A stretch of 64,000 nucleotides of DNA from contig JBAMJV010008375.1 of assembly GCA_037951105.1 (NCBI GenBank), positions 18,882 to 82,881 of the forward strand, given 5' to 3'. The notes below the pieces were generated by a model. The model saw only the letters and a list, made by a program, of their open reading frames with translations. It made no database searches and was not told the DNA's origin. The first letter of the stretch is position 1, and each line of letters opens with the position of its first letter. The translations under genes were made by a program, and so were the position numbers. Source of the DNA: Echinarachnius parma. Taxonomy: Eukaryota > Echinodermata > Echinoidea > Clypeasteroida > Echinarachniidae. Below are positions 1 to 25,435 of this stretch, one piece after another.

Positions 1-1
1 C

Positions 2-1105
2 AAAGGTGAACCGGTAGATGTAATATATTTGGATTTCAAGAAGGCTTTTGACTCTGTACCTCATACTAGACTGATCAGAAAGGTATCATCCTTTGGAATT
101 GCTGACCCACTCCTCTCATGGATTAAAGCTTTCTTGTCACAAAGAAAGCAGAGGGTAGTAGTAGATGGCGTTAATTCTAGTTGGGCCAGTGTGATGAGCG
201 GCATTCCACAAGGAAGTGTATTGGGGCCTACTCTTTTTGTCATGTTCGTGAACGACCTACCAGATACGACTGCAAGCAAAACTCAGCTATACGCAGATGA
301 TGCCAAGATTTATGCTCCTGTGCTGAACCCTGCTTCAAGCCAGGTACTACAACAAGATTTGAGCAACATTCAGAAGTGGTCTCGCACATGGCAGCTGCCT
401 TTGAACTCCCAGAAATGTAAGGCACTTCATATAGGAAAGAACAATCAACAGTGCTCATATATGATGGACAATGCAATGCTGGAAAATGTCACCTGTGAAA
501 AGGATCTGGGAGTATTGATAGACGGTGAGCTGAATTTCCACAAACATATCTCCTCAGCAATACAAAAAGCGAACCAGATGCTAGGCCTTATCAAGCGTGC
601 TTTTGTCAATATTGACCCGGACATCTTCATACCTCTCTACAAAGCACTTGTACGCCCACATCTAGAGTACTGCAGCGTATCATGGAGCCCAAGATTTGTT
701 ACAGACGACAAAAAGATTGAAGCAGTACAGCGAAGAGCAACAAGGCTGATTCCAGGAATGAGCTCCTTATCGTACCCAGAGAGACTGATAAAACTTGAGC
801 TTTTCTCTCTTCACTACCGAAGGGAGAGGGGAGATATGATCCAAGTCTACAAAATCCTGCACGGTATTGATAGAATCGATCCAGAACATTTCTTTGTCAG
901 ATCTGATTATCTACGTACTCGTGGACATCCTCTGAAGTTTTTTACTACCCGTTGTAAACTCAACCTCAGAAGCAGTTTTTTCAGCAAGCGTGTTATAAGT
1001 TCATGGAACAGTCTTCCTGCGTCATTAGTCACTGCTACTAGCGCCGTCACTTTCAAACATGGCCTGGATATTGTTTGGTTAAATAAAAGATTTGATATCG
1101 TTTGA
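2..1105 (+). CDS. Non-LTR retrotransposon (CR1/jockey-like) reverse transcriptase, 5' end cut by window
   Basis: The frame is already open at base 2 and closes with TGA at 1103-1105. The protein starts inside the RT palm. Motif A is LDFKKAFDSV at about base 29, followed by the motif B-like SGIPQGSVLGP and the YADD catalytic motif near base 290. The C-terminal end, with WNSLPASLV and the preceding SSFFSKRVISSWN, is typical of LINE ORF2 proteins of the CR1/jockey type found in marine invertebrates. In that family the enzyme copies the element RNA at a nicked target. The apurinic endonuclease half would lie to the left of the window. No frameshift or internal stop is seen in this part, so the copy is fairly young or was recently active. 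It sits in the same orientation as MCM6 and upstream of its first visible exon, probably in MCM6 intron 1. The exact clade is not settled. Confidence 0.9.
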   Translation, partial: KGEPVDVIYLDFKKAFDSVPHTRLIRKVSSFGIADPLLSWIKAFLSQRKQRVVVDGVNSSWASVMSGIPQGSVLGPTLFVMFVNDLPDTTASKTQLYADDAKIYAPVLNPASSQVLQQDLSNIQKWSRTWQLPLNSQKCKALHIGKNNQQCSYMMDNAMLENVTCEKDLGVLIDGELNFHKHISSAIQKANQMLGLIKRAFVNIDPDIFIPLYKALVRPHLEYCSVSWSPRFVTDDKKIEAVQRRATRLIPGMSSLSYPERLIKLELFSLHYRRERGDMIQVYKILHGIDRIDPEHFFVRSDYLRTRGHPLKFFTTRCKLNLRSSFFSKRVISSWNSLPASLVTATSAVTFKHGLDIVWLNKRFDIV

Positions 1106-1200
1106 CTTCCATGCGCGCATGCTGTGCACAGTCAGTAAAAGAAATGCTATCAACGTGTTTATGACCGGGAGATCTACAGGGCTACCCTACACTCCTGTCT

Positions 1201-1229
1201 AGATGATGATGATGATGATGATGATGATG
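1201..1229 (+). repeat. (GAT)n tail of the LINE
   Basis: About nine GAT units follow the RT stop codon by roughly 95 bases. LINEs of several clades end in a short microsatellite instead of poly(A), so this is the likely 3' end of the element. The flanking DNA shows no clear target-site duplication because the 5' end is outside the window. Confidence 0.6.
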
Positions 1230-1542
1230 CTAAAGTTTAAAATGATGTTACACAAGTTGTAGGCTTGTAGCCACTTCAATTAATTACAACTTCTTTCTTT
1301 ATCAATATTTTCTTGAAATGGCAATTTGAGTGGCCTACCTACTCTAGTAAAAACAAGTCATTTAAACAACTAAGTTGAGTAAGAAAGAATAAAATACTTC
1401 AGTCACATTTACTTTATTAGTCAAGATTCTTATAGTCACTTAGTCTTGGTTTCTCTGTTCCCTGTGGTGGTATTGATTCTGTATATTGTACAATTAAAAA
1501 ATTGCAAGCAACTTTTATTCTTCTCTTTTCCACTCGTTTCAG

Positions 1543-16113
<14,571 letters not shown>

Positions 16114-17357
16114 AATTCAGACAACCACCGATTCCACGTTTGAAAACTAACTTCAACGGTGGAAATTGAAGAAAAAAATCCAGACAATTATGACTTTATA
16201 ATGCAAGAAAGTATCTTGAAGAGGAGGAATGCGTCGTCCATCCATCCATCCTTCACCATGGATGATTGAAGTCCAGGCATTGGAAGTGTGAAGGGACTCT
16301 ACACAGATGTAGCATCAGCAATTCTCCAACTTATCCCCGAGAGTGTATGGGTGGATAAAACTTTAATGAAAATGAGCAACAACAAAAAGAGAGCTTCTCC
16401 GGCATTCGTACCCAAGACCTCTGGATTGCTAGACCGGTGCCCTATCAACTTAGCTAGAAAGCTTGTGTAATGGTTGTTCATCCCTCAAACCCTTTTCAGT
16501 GCTCGTGTTAAAACGTGACGGGTTGAATAAGTAAGGAGTGTGTGCGCTGCTGGCTACGCTCTTGGACAACATGATGTATGTTTCTATATGGACATTGATG
16601 AGTTAGGTCCAATTATTCCCATCACCTTAGTAATTGTGCGGGGCTGGTTTGGGCTTTGAGCTCCACTGCACAAATGAGACTTATTGGTTAATTCATGGTC
16701 AAATTGCTTCAGGTATCAAACTCCGTACACCAACACATTATTAGAATTCTGTGGTGATTAATTGAAACTGAAAATTGGAAATTGAACAGGGCCAACCAAT
16801 CTTAAATTGCATCAACAGTCTTTTGAGGACATTGTGATTATTGTATAACATTTAAAATACATGTATAATATCCATAGATCCTAGTCTTAGCATTTTCATC
16901 AACAGTGCTGAATAATGTGATCTAAGTAGCATATGTTTGTGTTTACTGTGATATTGTACTAGGAAATTGCTTCCATAAATATTTTGGTATCTTCTTGTTG
17001 ATTTTTCAAATGTAAAAAAACTTTAATATAATTATTAAGATGAGAGGTCACTCTAAAAAAAAGTACTGTGTACAATTTAAGATTATTAATACTTTTGTAG
17101 AAAATTACTATGAATATAGAATATGTATTATGTGGATTTGATTTTCTTCAAAAGAAACTTGTCTCGACAAAATATGCAGAGTTTTAGTATAATAACAATT
17201 TTACTAGAACATTTGTCTTCCAAAAGTCAGGTACTACAGGAGATATATTGGGGGCATGGGGGCACGTGTGGCGAAGTACCCACTTCCCATTAAAGGGACA
17301 AAAACATTAAAAAACATAAGTAAAACATAGATAAGTAGAAAGTGTGCCAACAATTAA

Positions 17358-17736
17358 AGGGACTTAGTAACATTGTCTAAATCCTCAAAATAAAATTTTA
17401 ATTCTAGCGGTTCCATCATACCTTGTTGTATTCGTATTAACAATAAAATCATGGGACCGGTTTTGGTTTTTCAAATTTCCCTTTCGTTACAAAGATATGT
17501 ACGATTGAAGTATTCAGATAAGAAAAACTCCCCTGGAGTTTTTCTTACTGTGTACAAAGTGAGTGCAGTGAGTTAGTGAATATCACTTTGCATTTTCGCT
17601 CATTACTTGGCCATGCAATGTCCATTTGACTTGAAATTTTCACACAATACCCTGTGGACATATGAGATAACAACAATATACATTGCATCAACCCTTCATC
17701 ACTTTTTGCACATGTCAACAAAGTTACTAGATCCCT
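17358..17736. mobile_element. TTAA-flanked MITE, 'AGGGACTTAGTAAC' family
   Basis: The inverted ends AGGGA(C/T)(T/C)TAGTAAC(A/T)TTGT are bounded by TTAA at 17354-17357 and 17737-17740. The centre carries a small hairpin with arms TAAGAAAAACTCC. A second member without clear ends lies at about 37205-37500 and carries a different, GC-rich hairpin at the matching place. Confidence 0.75.
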
Positions 17737-18190
17737 TTAAAGTAACATGTCACTCCTAACCAATAAGTCTATGCTACAGAACCAGTGATATGTGATTGCT
17801 GGGTAAATAAATCATGCATTATTGAACATTATGTCCAACATGAATTATCAGATTTTATTTCAAAATAATGATCATCACAAAAGTAATTAAATACAGTTAA
17901 GTTTTAAACTACTAAGTATTAATTGAAGCAACATTTATTGTAGAGAACCGTTGTGAGGTCTTGACTTTGCCTTTTGTATCATAGAAATATAAATATGTGA
18001 ATAGAAGTGTCTGTGTGTATCATATTATGCAAAGATAATTAATGTGGAATATTTGTTTTCTCTGTGTGTATTATGTACCTGTGTAGAGTATTCAATTTTG
18101 TTTCATTTTGCCATTTCATGATATCTATATTTTCACTTTTCTACCCTTTCTTTACTATTTCACATCACTTGAGCTGTAAATAATGGAGCA

Positions 18191-18196
18191 AATAAA
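18191..18196 (+). terminator. Likely MCM6 poly(A) signal
   Basis: A perfect AATAAA is followed about 45 bases later by a GT-rich stretch (18240-18272), the usual arrangement of hexamer and downstream GU element. It is the best-supported polyadenylation signal after the MCM6 stop. Confidence 0.5.
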
Positions 18197-18891
18197 CTTG
18201 TTCATTACCATGACAATATGTAAACATGAATCTTTGAAATGTGTGTCTTGTGTATATATTTATATGTGTTTGTACTATTTTTTACAACCCTGTTCAAGAC
18301 TATTTCAGGGTTCACACAGGGCCTAGAAAACTTGTTTGACTTGTTTGTTTCCCAGGCCTTGAAAGTCAGGGAAAATTGTACACTCAGCTCATGGGTCATG
18401 GAATTTCATTTTTTTTGTTTTTGCATTTCTTCAGCACTGAAATACAAATATGGATTTTTGGAACTTCGGTTGGTACAAAAAGTACTGAAAGAAAAAGAAG
18501 AAAAAAAAACATGTTAAAAAGTCATGGAATTCTTGCTGTAAATGGAATTTGACTTGAAAATAAGTGTATGAACTCTGTATCTGACTTTGGTATAATTCAA
18601 CATTTTCAACAAACCACAGTCAAGTATTCACAGGGCCGTTCCTGAATGGACTGATAATAATACATGTACAAATAATAATAAAAAGGAAAACTAACCAGGT
18701 TAAACAATCAAATCAAATCAAACACCGGCCACCTCTACCACCACCTGCCACAACAATCATCATCACCACTATCACGATGCGTTTATCTAAGCTCATATTA
18801 TGTCAAATGTTTGTGTGTTTGTTGAGTGAATTTGTGCGTGTGTTGGTTGGAATATATAATACCGGGAGTGTACTGTAATATGTAATCTTAA

Positions 18892-19609
18892 AGGGGTAGT
18901 TTAGTTTTGGTAGAGAGGGCGCTGCACATCACAATTTTTTTGTGAGGTAATGAAAAACTGAGTGTCGAATTTGAGAGAAAATGCAATTTTAATGGCAGAA
19001 TAAACTTTATTTGGTCAAACTCGGTCCAGAAACGGCTGAAATATCAATACATATATCTGATCTTATAATTATTTTGGGCCCAAATAATTAGATGAATTTT
19101 TCAAAAAATTTTAAAAATGCATACACTTTTTCGAAAATTTTCAAAAGCGTTTTTTAAAAAGTTGTCGATCTCTCTATTTAATCATGATTTCAATAAAATA
19201 TTACATGCATAATTTCAATAAAATATTACATGCATAATTTTGTATGAAAAATGGTTAAAACCAATGCCTTTTTAGAGAGCGCCCTCTTGTGTTTTAATGG
19301 CTCTTTTTGAATGATAATGGCCTTTTTACTTAGTCGTTTGTAACTTTGAATACCTTTCGAGCATGGTGGAGTTATAACTATTAGTTTATAATGTTACTGT
19401 CCAGGGCCCCATTGCAGAAAGAGATACAATCGATTGTAAGTTAAGATTGATCGTAAGTCAGAAAATGTACACGTTTCAACCAATCAGATTTGCGCATCTA
19501 GAACACGTGATCTGACTTACGATTAATTGCAACATACAATCGATTGTATCTCTTTCTGCAACGGGGCCCTGGTTTGGTTACTAAAGTTCAGCCTTACCAG
19601 AACTGTACT
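18892..19609. mobile_element. TTAA-flanked MITE (12229 family), inverted and interrupted by another MITE
   Basis: It starts after TTAA with AGGGGTAGTTTAGTTTTGGTA and follows the intact copy's sequence in reverse order. The element at 19404-19571 splits it. The outer right end is worn (CTTACCAGAACTGTACTAC). The nested order dates this family before the inserted one. Confidence 0.8.
19404..19571. mobile_element. MITE, 'GGGCCCCNTTGCAGAAAGAGATACAATCG' family, nested copy
   Basis: Terminal inverted repeats of about 40 bp contain TTGCAGAAAGAGATACAATC and GATTGTAAGTTA. It sits inside the TTAA element. Related copies are at 19977-20150 and 56778-56935. Confidence 0.8.
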
Positions 19610-19671
19610 ACAAAACACTGGAATTTTAGCTTGCTGTTACTGATAAGTGCGTAATTCCCGTCACTTCTAGT

Positions 19672-19957
19672 CTTGGGTATCACTAATAATGGAAATAATG
19701 TTTTTCTAATACCACTATCAACTGTTTTGACACTGGAGGCTGTCATGTTTTCCAACGGTACCGTATGCAACGTCAACAGAACATTGTTGTGAAATATGTT
19801 GCTATGTCAGTAACCTACTTTTGTTAGTGCACGCTCAGATTACGTTTCATATTTCATATGGTACAGTTGAAAAACATGGCAGCCTCCAGTGCTCGGTTTA
19901 AAATTGTTGATAGTGGTTTAAAAAACATTAGTTATTTTCATTATTAGTGATACCCAA
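19672..19957. mobile_element. Foldback element with ~80-bp arms
   Basis: The left arm starts CTTGGGTATCACTAATAATG, and its complement ends the element at 19957. The inner arms share CCACTATCAAC and CACTGGAGGCTG. The spacer is about 120 bp and there is no ORF. Confidence 0.7.
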
Positions 19958-19976
19958 GAGGAAATATACGACTAGG

Positions 19977-20150
19977 GTCCCGTTGCAGAAAAAGATACAA
20001 TCGACTGTAAGTCAGATTATGCGTTCTCAATGCACAAATCTGGTTGAACCGCACAAAGTTTCTGACCTACTATCAATTGTAACTTACAATCGATTGTCTC
20101 TTTCTGCAATGAGACCCAGAGACAATCGATTGTCTCTTTCTGCAATGAGA
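19977..20150. mobile_element. MITE of the TTGCAGAAAGAGATACAATCG family with duplicated right end
   Basis: The left end GGGTCCCGTTGCAGAAAAAGATACAATCG is followed by the right end twice in tandem, each reading ACAATCGATTGTCTCTTTCTGCAATGAGACCC. It is the only copy here with this doubled terminus. Confidence 0.7.
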
Positions 20151-20208
20151 CCCAGAAATGACAGGAAGAGAAAACGTTTCCTACCGATATTGCAAAAGAG
20201 GGATCAAC

Positions 20209-20463
20209 CCCCCCCCCCCCACCCCTAATTGTGGAGAATAATACTACTAAAAAGTAATTGTGCTTTTTCACGTGACTGCAGCAGCTGCCCCCTCCACCCC
20301 TTGTCTGTTATTAACCCTGGTTATTTACGCCCCTGTTTCCCATCACGTCCCCATTTACCCACCCTCTCCCCTATGGCAATGTATGACTATGCCACCGGTG
20401 AGGACTGCTAAATCATCATCGGAAGGGTAGGAGTGTATTTACGCCCCCCCCCCCCCCCCCCCC
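20209..20463 (+). repeat. First long poly(C) tracts of the window
   Basis: There is a run of 12 C at 20209-20220 and 20 C at 20444-20463, with C-rich, protein-less DNA between them. To the left of this point no G or C run reaches 10 bases. Confidence 0.8.
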
Positions 20464-21556
20464 ACCCTCCCTAAAGGTACAATTCTAAACTCAAATCAAC
20501 AAAGGCGAGGAGACGCTAGCGGCCATCACCTTAAAGGTATGGTGACAAGAAAACTGCCTCAAAATTGGGTTTTACTGTATCTAAGGTAGATTTTCATGAA
20601 GATTACTAATACAAACATATTTTCCTCGTGGGAAAACCCGGTAAAATAAAAAAATCAACTTGTAAATTCACTTTCGGAACCCCCGTAAAAAAACTGAGTC
20701 CCGGGCGAACAAAAAATGACGTCATCTTTGTGACGTCACCTGCAGGCAATCGCAGTTTAGCTCGGTCATACACGTACACGCTGAGTGCAATACTCACGTT
20801 GACACAGAGATATTATTTCCATTTGTTTAAATATTTGCAAACATTTGTTCAGGTTTATATCATGGACGATATACACTCAGATGTGTAGCTGCATCCTGCT
20901 ACAATTCATTTCTTAGCAATTCTTAAGCATTTTCAGTAAAACCTCAATTTACAAGCAAAAACGAGTTTGTGTTACTAGCAAGTCATAGGCTCTGCATGTA
21001 AACAATGCAAATTCCTCCGCGTTGCGGTCTGCATGTGATGTCATGAATCGGGTGACACGTGCGCACATTCCTGCTCCGCTATAAATGACTTTTTTTAGGA
21101 GCATGGAACGCCGATGCGTAATAAAGCAAAACAGTTGCATGAAACTTACCTTTTTTTCCCAACTTAAGGATTTCTTTGAAAAAAAGAGTGTGGTATATCA
21201 ATAAAGGCACATATTTAAAGATATAAACCTGAATCAAAGCCGGGATTACCCCCCTCCTTTAACAGCGAACACCTGCATTTTTGCCCCGAGATTTACTATA
21301 GGAAATCATCGCATCATTTTAATTTTGAAGAAAAACGTTGTAATTCAATTATAGGTTTTTGTCTCTAATAACACGACGCAGGTTGACTTTGTCTTCTTCT
21401 CCATATTAATAAATAGCTTGCTATATTTTCTTTAAAAATGTAAATCTACGTTCCATGCATTTATCACGAGGAATCAGAATCAAGTCATCCGAGATCTTGT
21501 CTTGCTCTGCATCTTTTGCCATAGGTAAGTATATTTGAATGTGAGAGTTACTGATT

Positions 21557-21636
21557 ATGATGATGATGATGATGATGATGATGTCGATGATGATGGATGT
21601 GGATGGATGATGAATGATGAATGATGATGATCGTGA
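21557..21636 (+). repeat. (GAT)n microsatellite
   Basis: This is an uninterrupted run of GAT triplets followed by variant GATGGAT and AATGATGA units. There is no coding signal. Confidence 0.85.
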
Positions 21637-21845
21637 TCTGATAACGCTGTTTGTGTAAAGCTATATACAAAACAAACACTCCATCATTCACATTATCCAG
21701 AGGGACCTCCACCTAATATCATTTGTTTGTATAACTTGGCCATTGGATACACACCCGCAATTAATATATCACTTATTGTGCACTCCCTCCACTCCCTGGG
21801 GAGCATTCCATCAGGTGCTACTTTACTGTGCACTCCTGCTTTAAG

Positions 21846-22064
21846 CCCCGCGCAGACAAAGCCGACTCGACCCGATCCGACTGGTTTTCAATCAGGCTAG
21901 AGTCAGTTTCGCTCAGTCAGAGCCGATCCAACATGTTGAATCGGCCTTGAATCACCTCCGACTGGCACTTGACTGGCAAAACCGGAGTCCTGAGGCAATG
22001 CATACTGAGTTAATCAGGGTGAAAACCAGTCGGATCGGGTCGAGTCTGCTCTGTCTGCGCCGGG
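21846..22064. mobile_element. MITE with ~45-bp TIRs, TTA-flanked
   Basis: The left end GCCCCGCGCAGACAAAGC and ACTCGACCCGATCCGACTGG are matched in inverse order at the right end. TTA-type trinucleotides flank both edges, which is compatible with PIF/Harbinger insertion. It is non-coding. Confidence 0.7.
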
Positions 22065-22836
22065 CATTACACAATCATGCACTCTCATTCGTGCCAAGTA
22101 CCCAGGCATTATTGCACCTGTGTGGGGAGCAGCAATATTATGGAGTACGTGCCTTGTCGAAGGACACAAGTGCTGTCTGTACTGGGGCATCGATAGGTTT
22201 CAAACTCGGCTCCCATGCTTTTCAGTCAAGCGCCTATACGATCGTGCCTCAGGCCACAACACCTCCACTCACCTCAACATAATCAATATTCAATACACAT
22301 GAAAGTTTGACACGTTTCTTTCAAAACATTTATATTTAATCCTTAAACAACAAACAACTTGTGCACAGCACAGTAAACAATTAATATAATCCTTTGGTAT
22401 CCAGATAACCACCGTAAAGACAAGTTACTGGTAAATATTAATTGTAAAACAATTTACTTTAATACCATGTATGAATATCATATTGCCTAACGAAAACAGA
22501 AAACTTTAAACATCAGTGTCCGCCAACTTTGGTGGGAGACTCGCCACATGGCATTATAAAGTTTTAACAAAAATGTTTACGCATAATTTTGGGGAATATA
22601 CCAAGTATAAAATGCGCATTTAGTGTGATTTAATATCACAGTAACATGACTTTTGTTTGATACAAGGTTGCATTCCGATATACAAGTTCAAACAGTATGA
22701 TTTTTTTACATACATTATAACCCGAGTTAATTAATTAATGTAGAAATCAGGTATTTACGAATGGCTACGTTATTTTTATATTCGGAATACATATAGCATT
22801 ATACTAAGTACATGAAGTAGGGGGAAACATACAGTA

Positions 22837-23500
22837 TACAGTGTGAGTCATAATAAACGAAACCGGACTTTAATAGCTTATAGATCAACAATTCTAAACA
22901 TATATATGTTTATATTGGTATCATGTTAAAGCTTGGGAAATTGCCTTTAAAATGATATATCATACATTTTGATCGCTTTACGCTTCACCGAACACGACCT
23001 TATTATCCAAAGTCATGCAAACACTACCCGTGTCCAAGTTTGCCGTTGTCTTGTTCAGTAAGAATGGATGCGTCTGTTTACCGTTTTTTCAAAAGAACAT
23101 TTCAAAAATCTCTGGTGAATCAAAACAGAATACCAGCTGGTTGCCAGTGTTTTTCATGTTTATCAAGGTGGAAGGGGATCCCCCACCCTCCTCCCATCAG
23201 CAGTCCCACTGTTTGGAGGCACGGGGCCCTGAATAGGACATGTAAGATGAAGTTATCTTTGAAAATCAAACAAAGATGCAACCATTCAAAAAACAAGAAC
23301 ACTGCAAACTTGGACACTGGTAGTGTTTGCATGACTTTGGATGATTAGGTCGCGTTCGGTGAAGCGTGAGTGTATGAAATATCATTTTAAACACAATTTC
23401 CCAGGCTTTAACATGATACCAATATCAACAAATATTTGTTTAGAATTATGGATTTATAAGCTATTAAAGTCCGGTTTCGTTTATTTTGACTCACACTGTA
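22837..23500. mobile_element. Non-autonomous DNA transposon with ~210-bp inverted repeats, TA-flanked
   Basis: The ends read TA|CAGTGTGAGTCA and its complement. Similarity between the arms runs through AACGAAACCGGACTTTAATAG, TGGTATCATGTTAAAGC and ATGCAAACACTACC, about 210 bases each side. The middle of about 240 bp has no recognisable transposase. TA at both edges suggests the Tc1/mariner group. Confidence 0.8.
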
Positions 23501-24838
23501 GTCTGAATTCTGTAATAAGATGATACTATAAAATCAGTGTCCCTGTCACATACATCAAACATCTCAATTAAAAAAGCCTCGCATACAACTTTAAATTTCC
23601 GTTTATAGCTGTAACTATTGTCACAATTATCATTCCCTTCAATTAGCAGCATCTTAATAATGAAAAATCTTTGCAAACAAAATAATGTAATACTTTCTCG
23701 CAGCATAACTTCCGACAATATCTATCGCCAAATATTGACTGATTTATAATATTAGTATTACAACACTGACTCTTTCATGATTATGTGTTTTCACGATTGA
23801 TGATAATGTTGGTAAATTAAGTAAGCCGTTAGCGAATCGTCAATATCATCAATATTTTTATATAATTATTATGAAAAGGATAATTATATGAATACCATAA
23901 TAATTAACACGATACACATTTCTTTAAAAAATCGCGTTTAACCGTTTTGCGATAAACATTTTTAAAAATGAAATAGGGACTATGAACTAGTTTTAAAAAT
24001 GGATAACATTAAGAACAAAAATATGTTGTTATATAAAGCTATTGTATCCATATTAAAGATCTTATAATATATAAAATTAAACTAGTAAAGAAATAACACA
24101 AAATTGTTATACAAATTTTCTAAATTTGAAATCACACAGGTTGGTCAAATGCCATGCCATATTTTACTACACAATATTGATGTAATGTATAAAACTTGAA
24201 ATGTCATTTACTCTCTTCTGCCGATTTATAGGTTTGCCTTTCCTTTTAAACAATGATGAATAACACTCAACGTTCCCCCTTTGCGATGTTTGAAACGTGC
24301 AAATGATATATAGAAAAGAATGTAGATATAGTGTAATCAAATTAATGCGATTATGTATAGATGTAGACATAATGGGGCGAGGTAATATGGGAGCATTGAG
24401 AACTATATTTCATCAATTTATCGAATTATAAGAATAAGATAATACTAGCTTGTACATGATACACGCTCATATTGGTAATACATGAAATGCTTGCAATGCG
24501 GCTGATACAAAATTAAAATTTGCTGGTATATGTAACAAGTGTGACAGCAATATAATACGTGTATAGTTGTTCTAATTTACTAAAACGGCCTTGCATCATA
24601 TCTGTTTGATGGAGTCATAACTATATAAGAAACTAGTTTTGATGATTTTTGTCGGCAGTCTTATAAACATCATTCTATACGTGCGACATAATATATATCA
24701 ATGGTATATTGGGCGTGCAATATAATTACATATATCAGAGTCAGATAAAGAACAACGTCGTGATTGAATTCATGCCTTTTTATAATTTGTCCATAAACAT
24801 CAAAGTGCAGTATAACAGGTATTCACTATACATCGTTA

Positions 24839-25150
24839 TACACAGTAACAAAAAATTAAACAACTTTTTAAACAACCAAAAACGCTGTTTAAGCCGATCC
24901 CTCTAACAACGTTGTTTAAAATTTTGAACAACCAAGATCTGGTTGTTCAAAATTTTAAACAATGTTGCTAGAGGAACCGGCTTAAAAAGCCAAAAATGCT
25001 GTTTAAGCCGGTCCCTCTAACAACATTGTTTAGAATTTTGAACAACCAACATCTTGGTTGTTCAACATTTTAAACAACGTTGTTAGAGGGACCGGCGTAA
25101 ACAGCGTTTTTGGTTGTTTAAAAAGTTGTTTAATTTTTTTTTACTGTGTA
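24839..25150. mobile_element. MITE of repeated palindromes, 'TACACAGTAA' family, copy 1
   Basis: The outer ends are TACACAGTAA and TTACTGTGTA. The inside is built of AACAACTTTTTAAACAACC, GCTGTTTAAGCCGGTCCCTC and TAACAACGTTGTTTAAAATT units, arranged as two adjacent palindromes centred near 24942 and 25052. A TA target fits Tc1/mariner-type insertion. It lies beyond the 3' end of the membrane-protein CDS, possibly in its 3' UTR. Confidence 0.85.
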
Positions 25151-25435
25151 GACAACACGTCTGTTTTAGAGAAAGAGACATTGACTTTATCAGTACTTAC
25201 ATATCCTACATCAGCTGATACAATGAACTATATGAACAATTTACACAATAAAGACACGAACAATAAATATTATAGTATATACAGTTATATAAATATAATT
25301 TAGTACGAACAAACATAACCAATAACTGATTCCCGCTCGGCGCTCGGTAATTTTCTTCCAACCTTTCACCCGTTGAACGGGAAACCCAAAACAGTGTCAG
25401 AGCTGCTCAGAAACACAACAAAATCACAAAAAGTG

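Larger units (their letters stand above)
16114..18225 (+). other. MCM6: MCM6 3' untranslated region (inferred)
   Basis: No long open frame with family similarity is found between the MCM6 stop and the AATAAA at 18191. A 379-bp TTAA-flanked MITE at 17358-17736 would lie inside the transcript. An earlier AATAAA at 17806-17811 could give a shorter form. The 3' limit is inferred from the poly(A) signal, not observed. Confidence 0.5.

Noticed and set aside
22085..22265. Possible coding remnant (open frame with LSFVPSTQALLHLCGE)
   Set aside because: The segment resembles a common dispersed repeat (…GCCTTGTCGAAGGACACAAG…) next to a MITE. The frame overlaps the MITE boundary and has no known domain.
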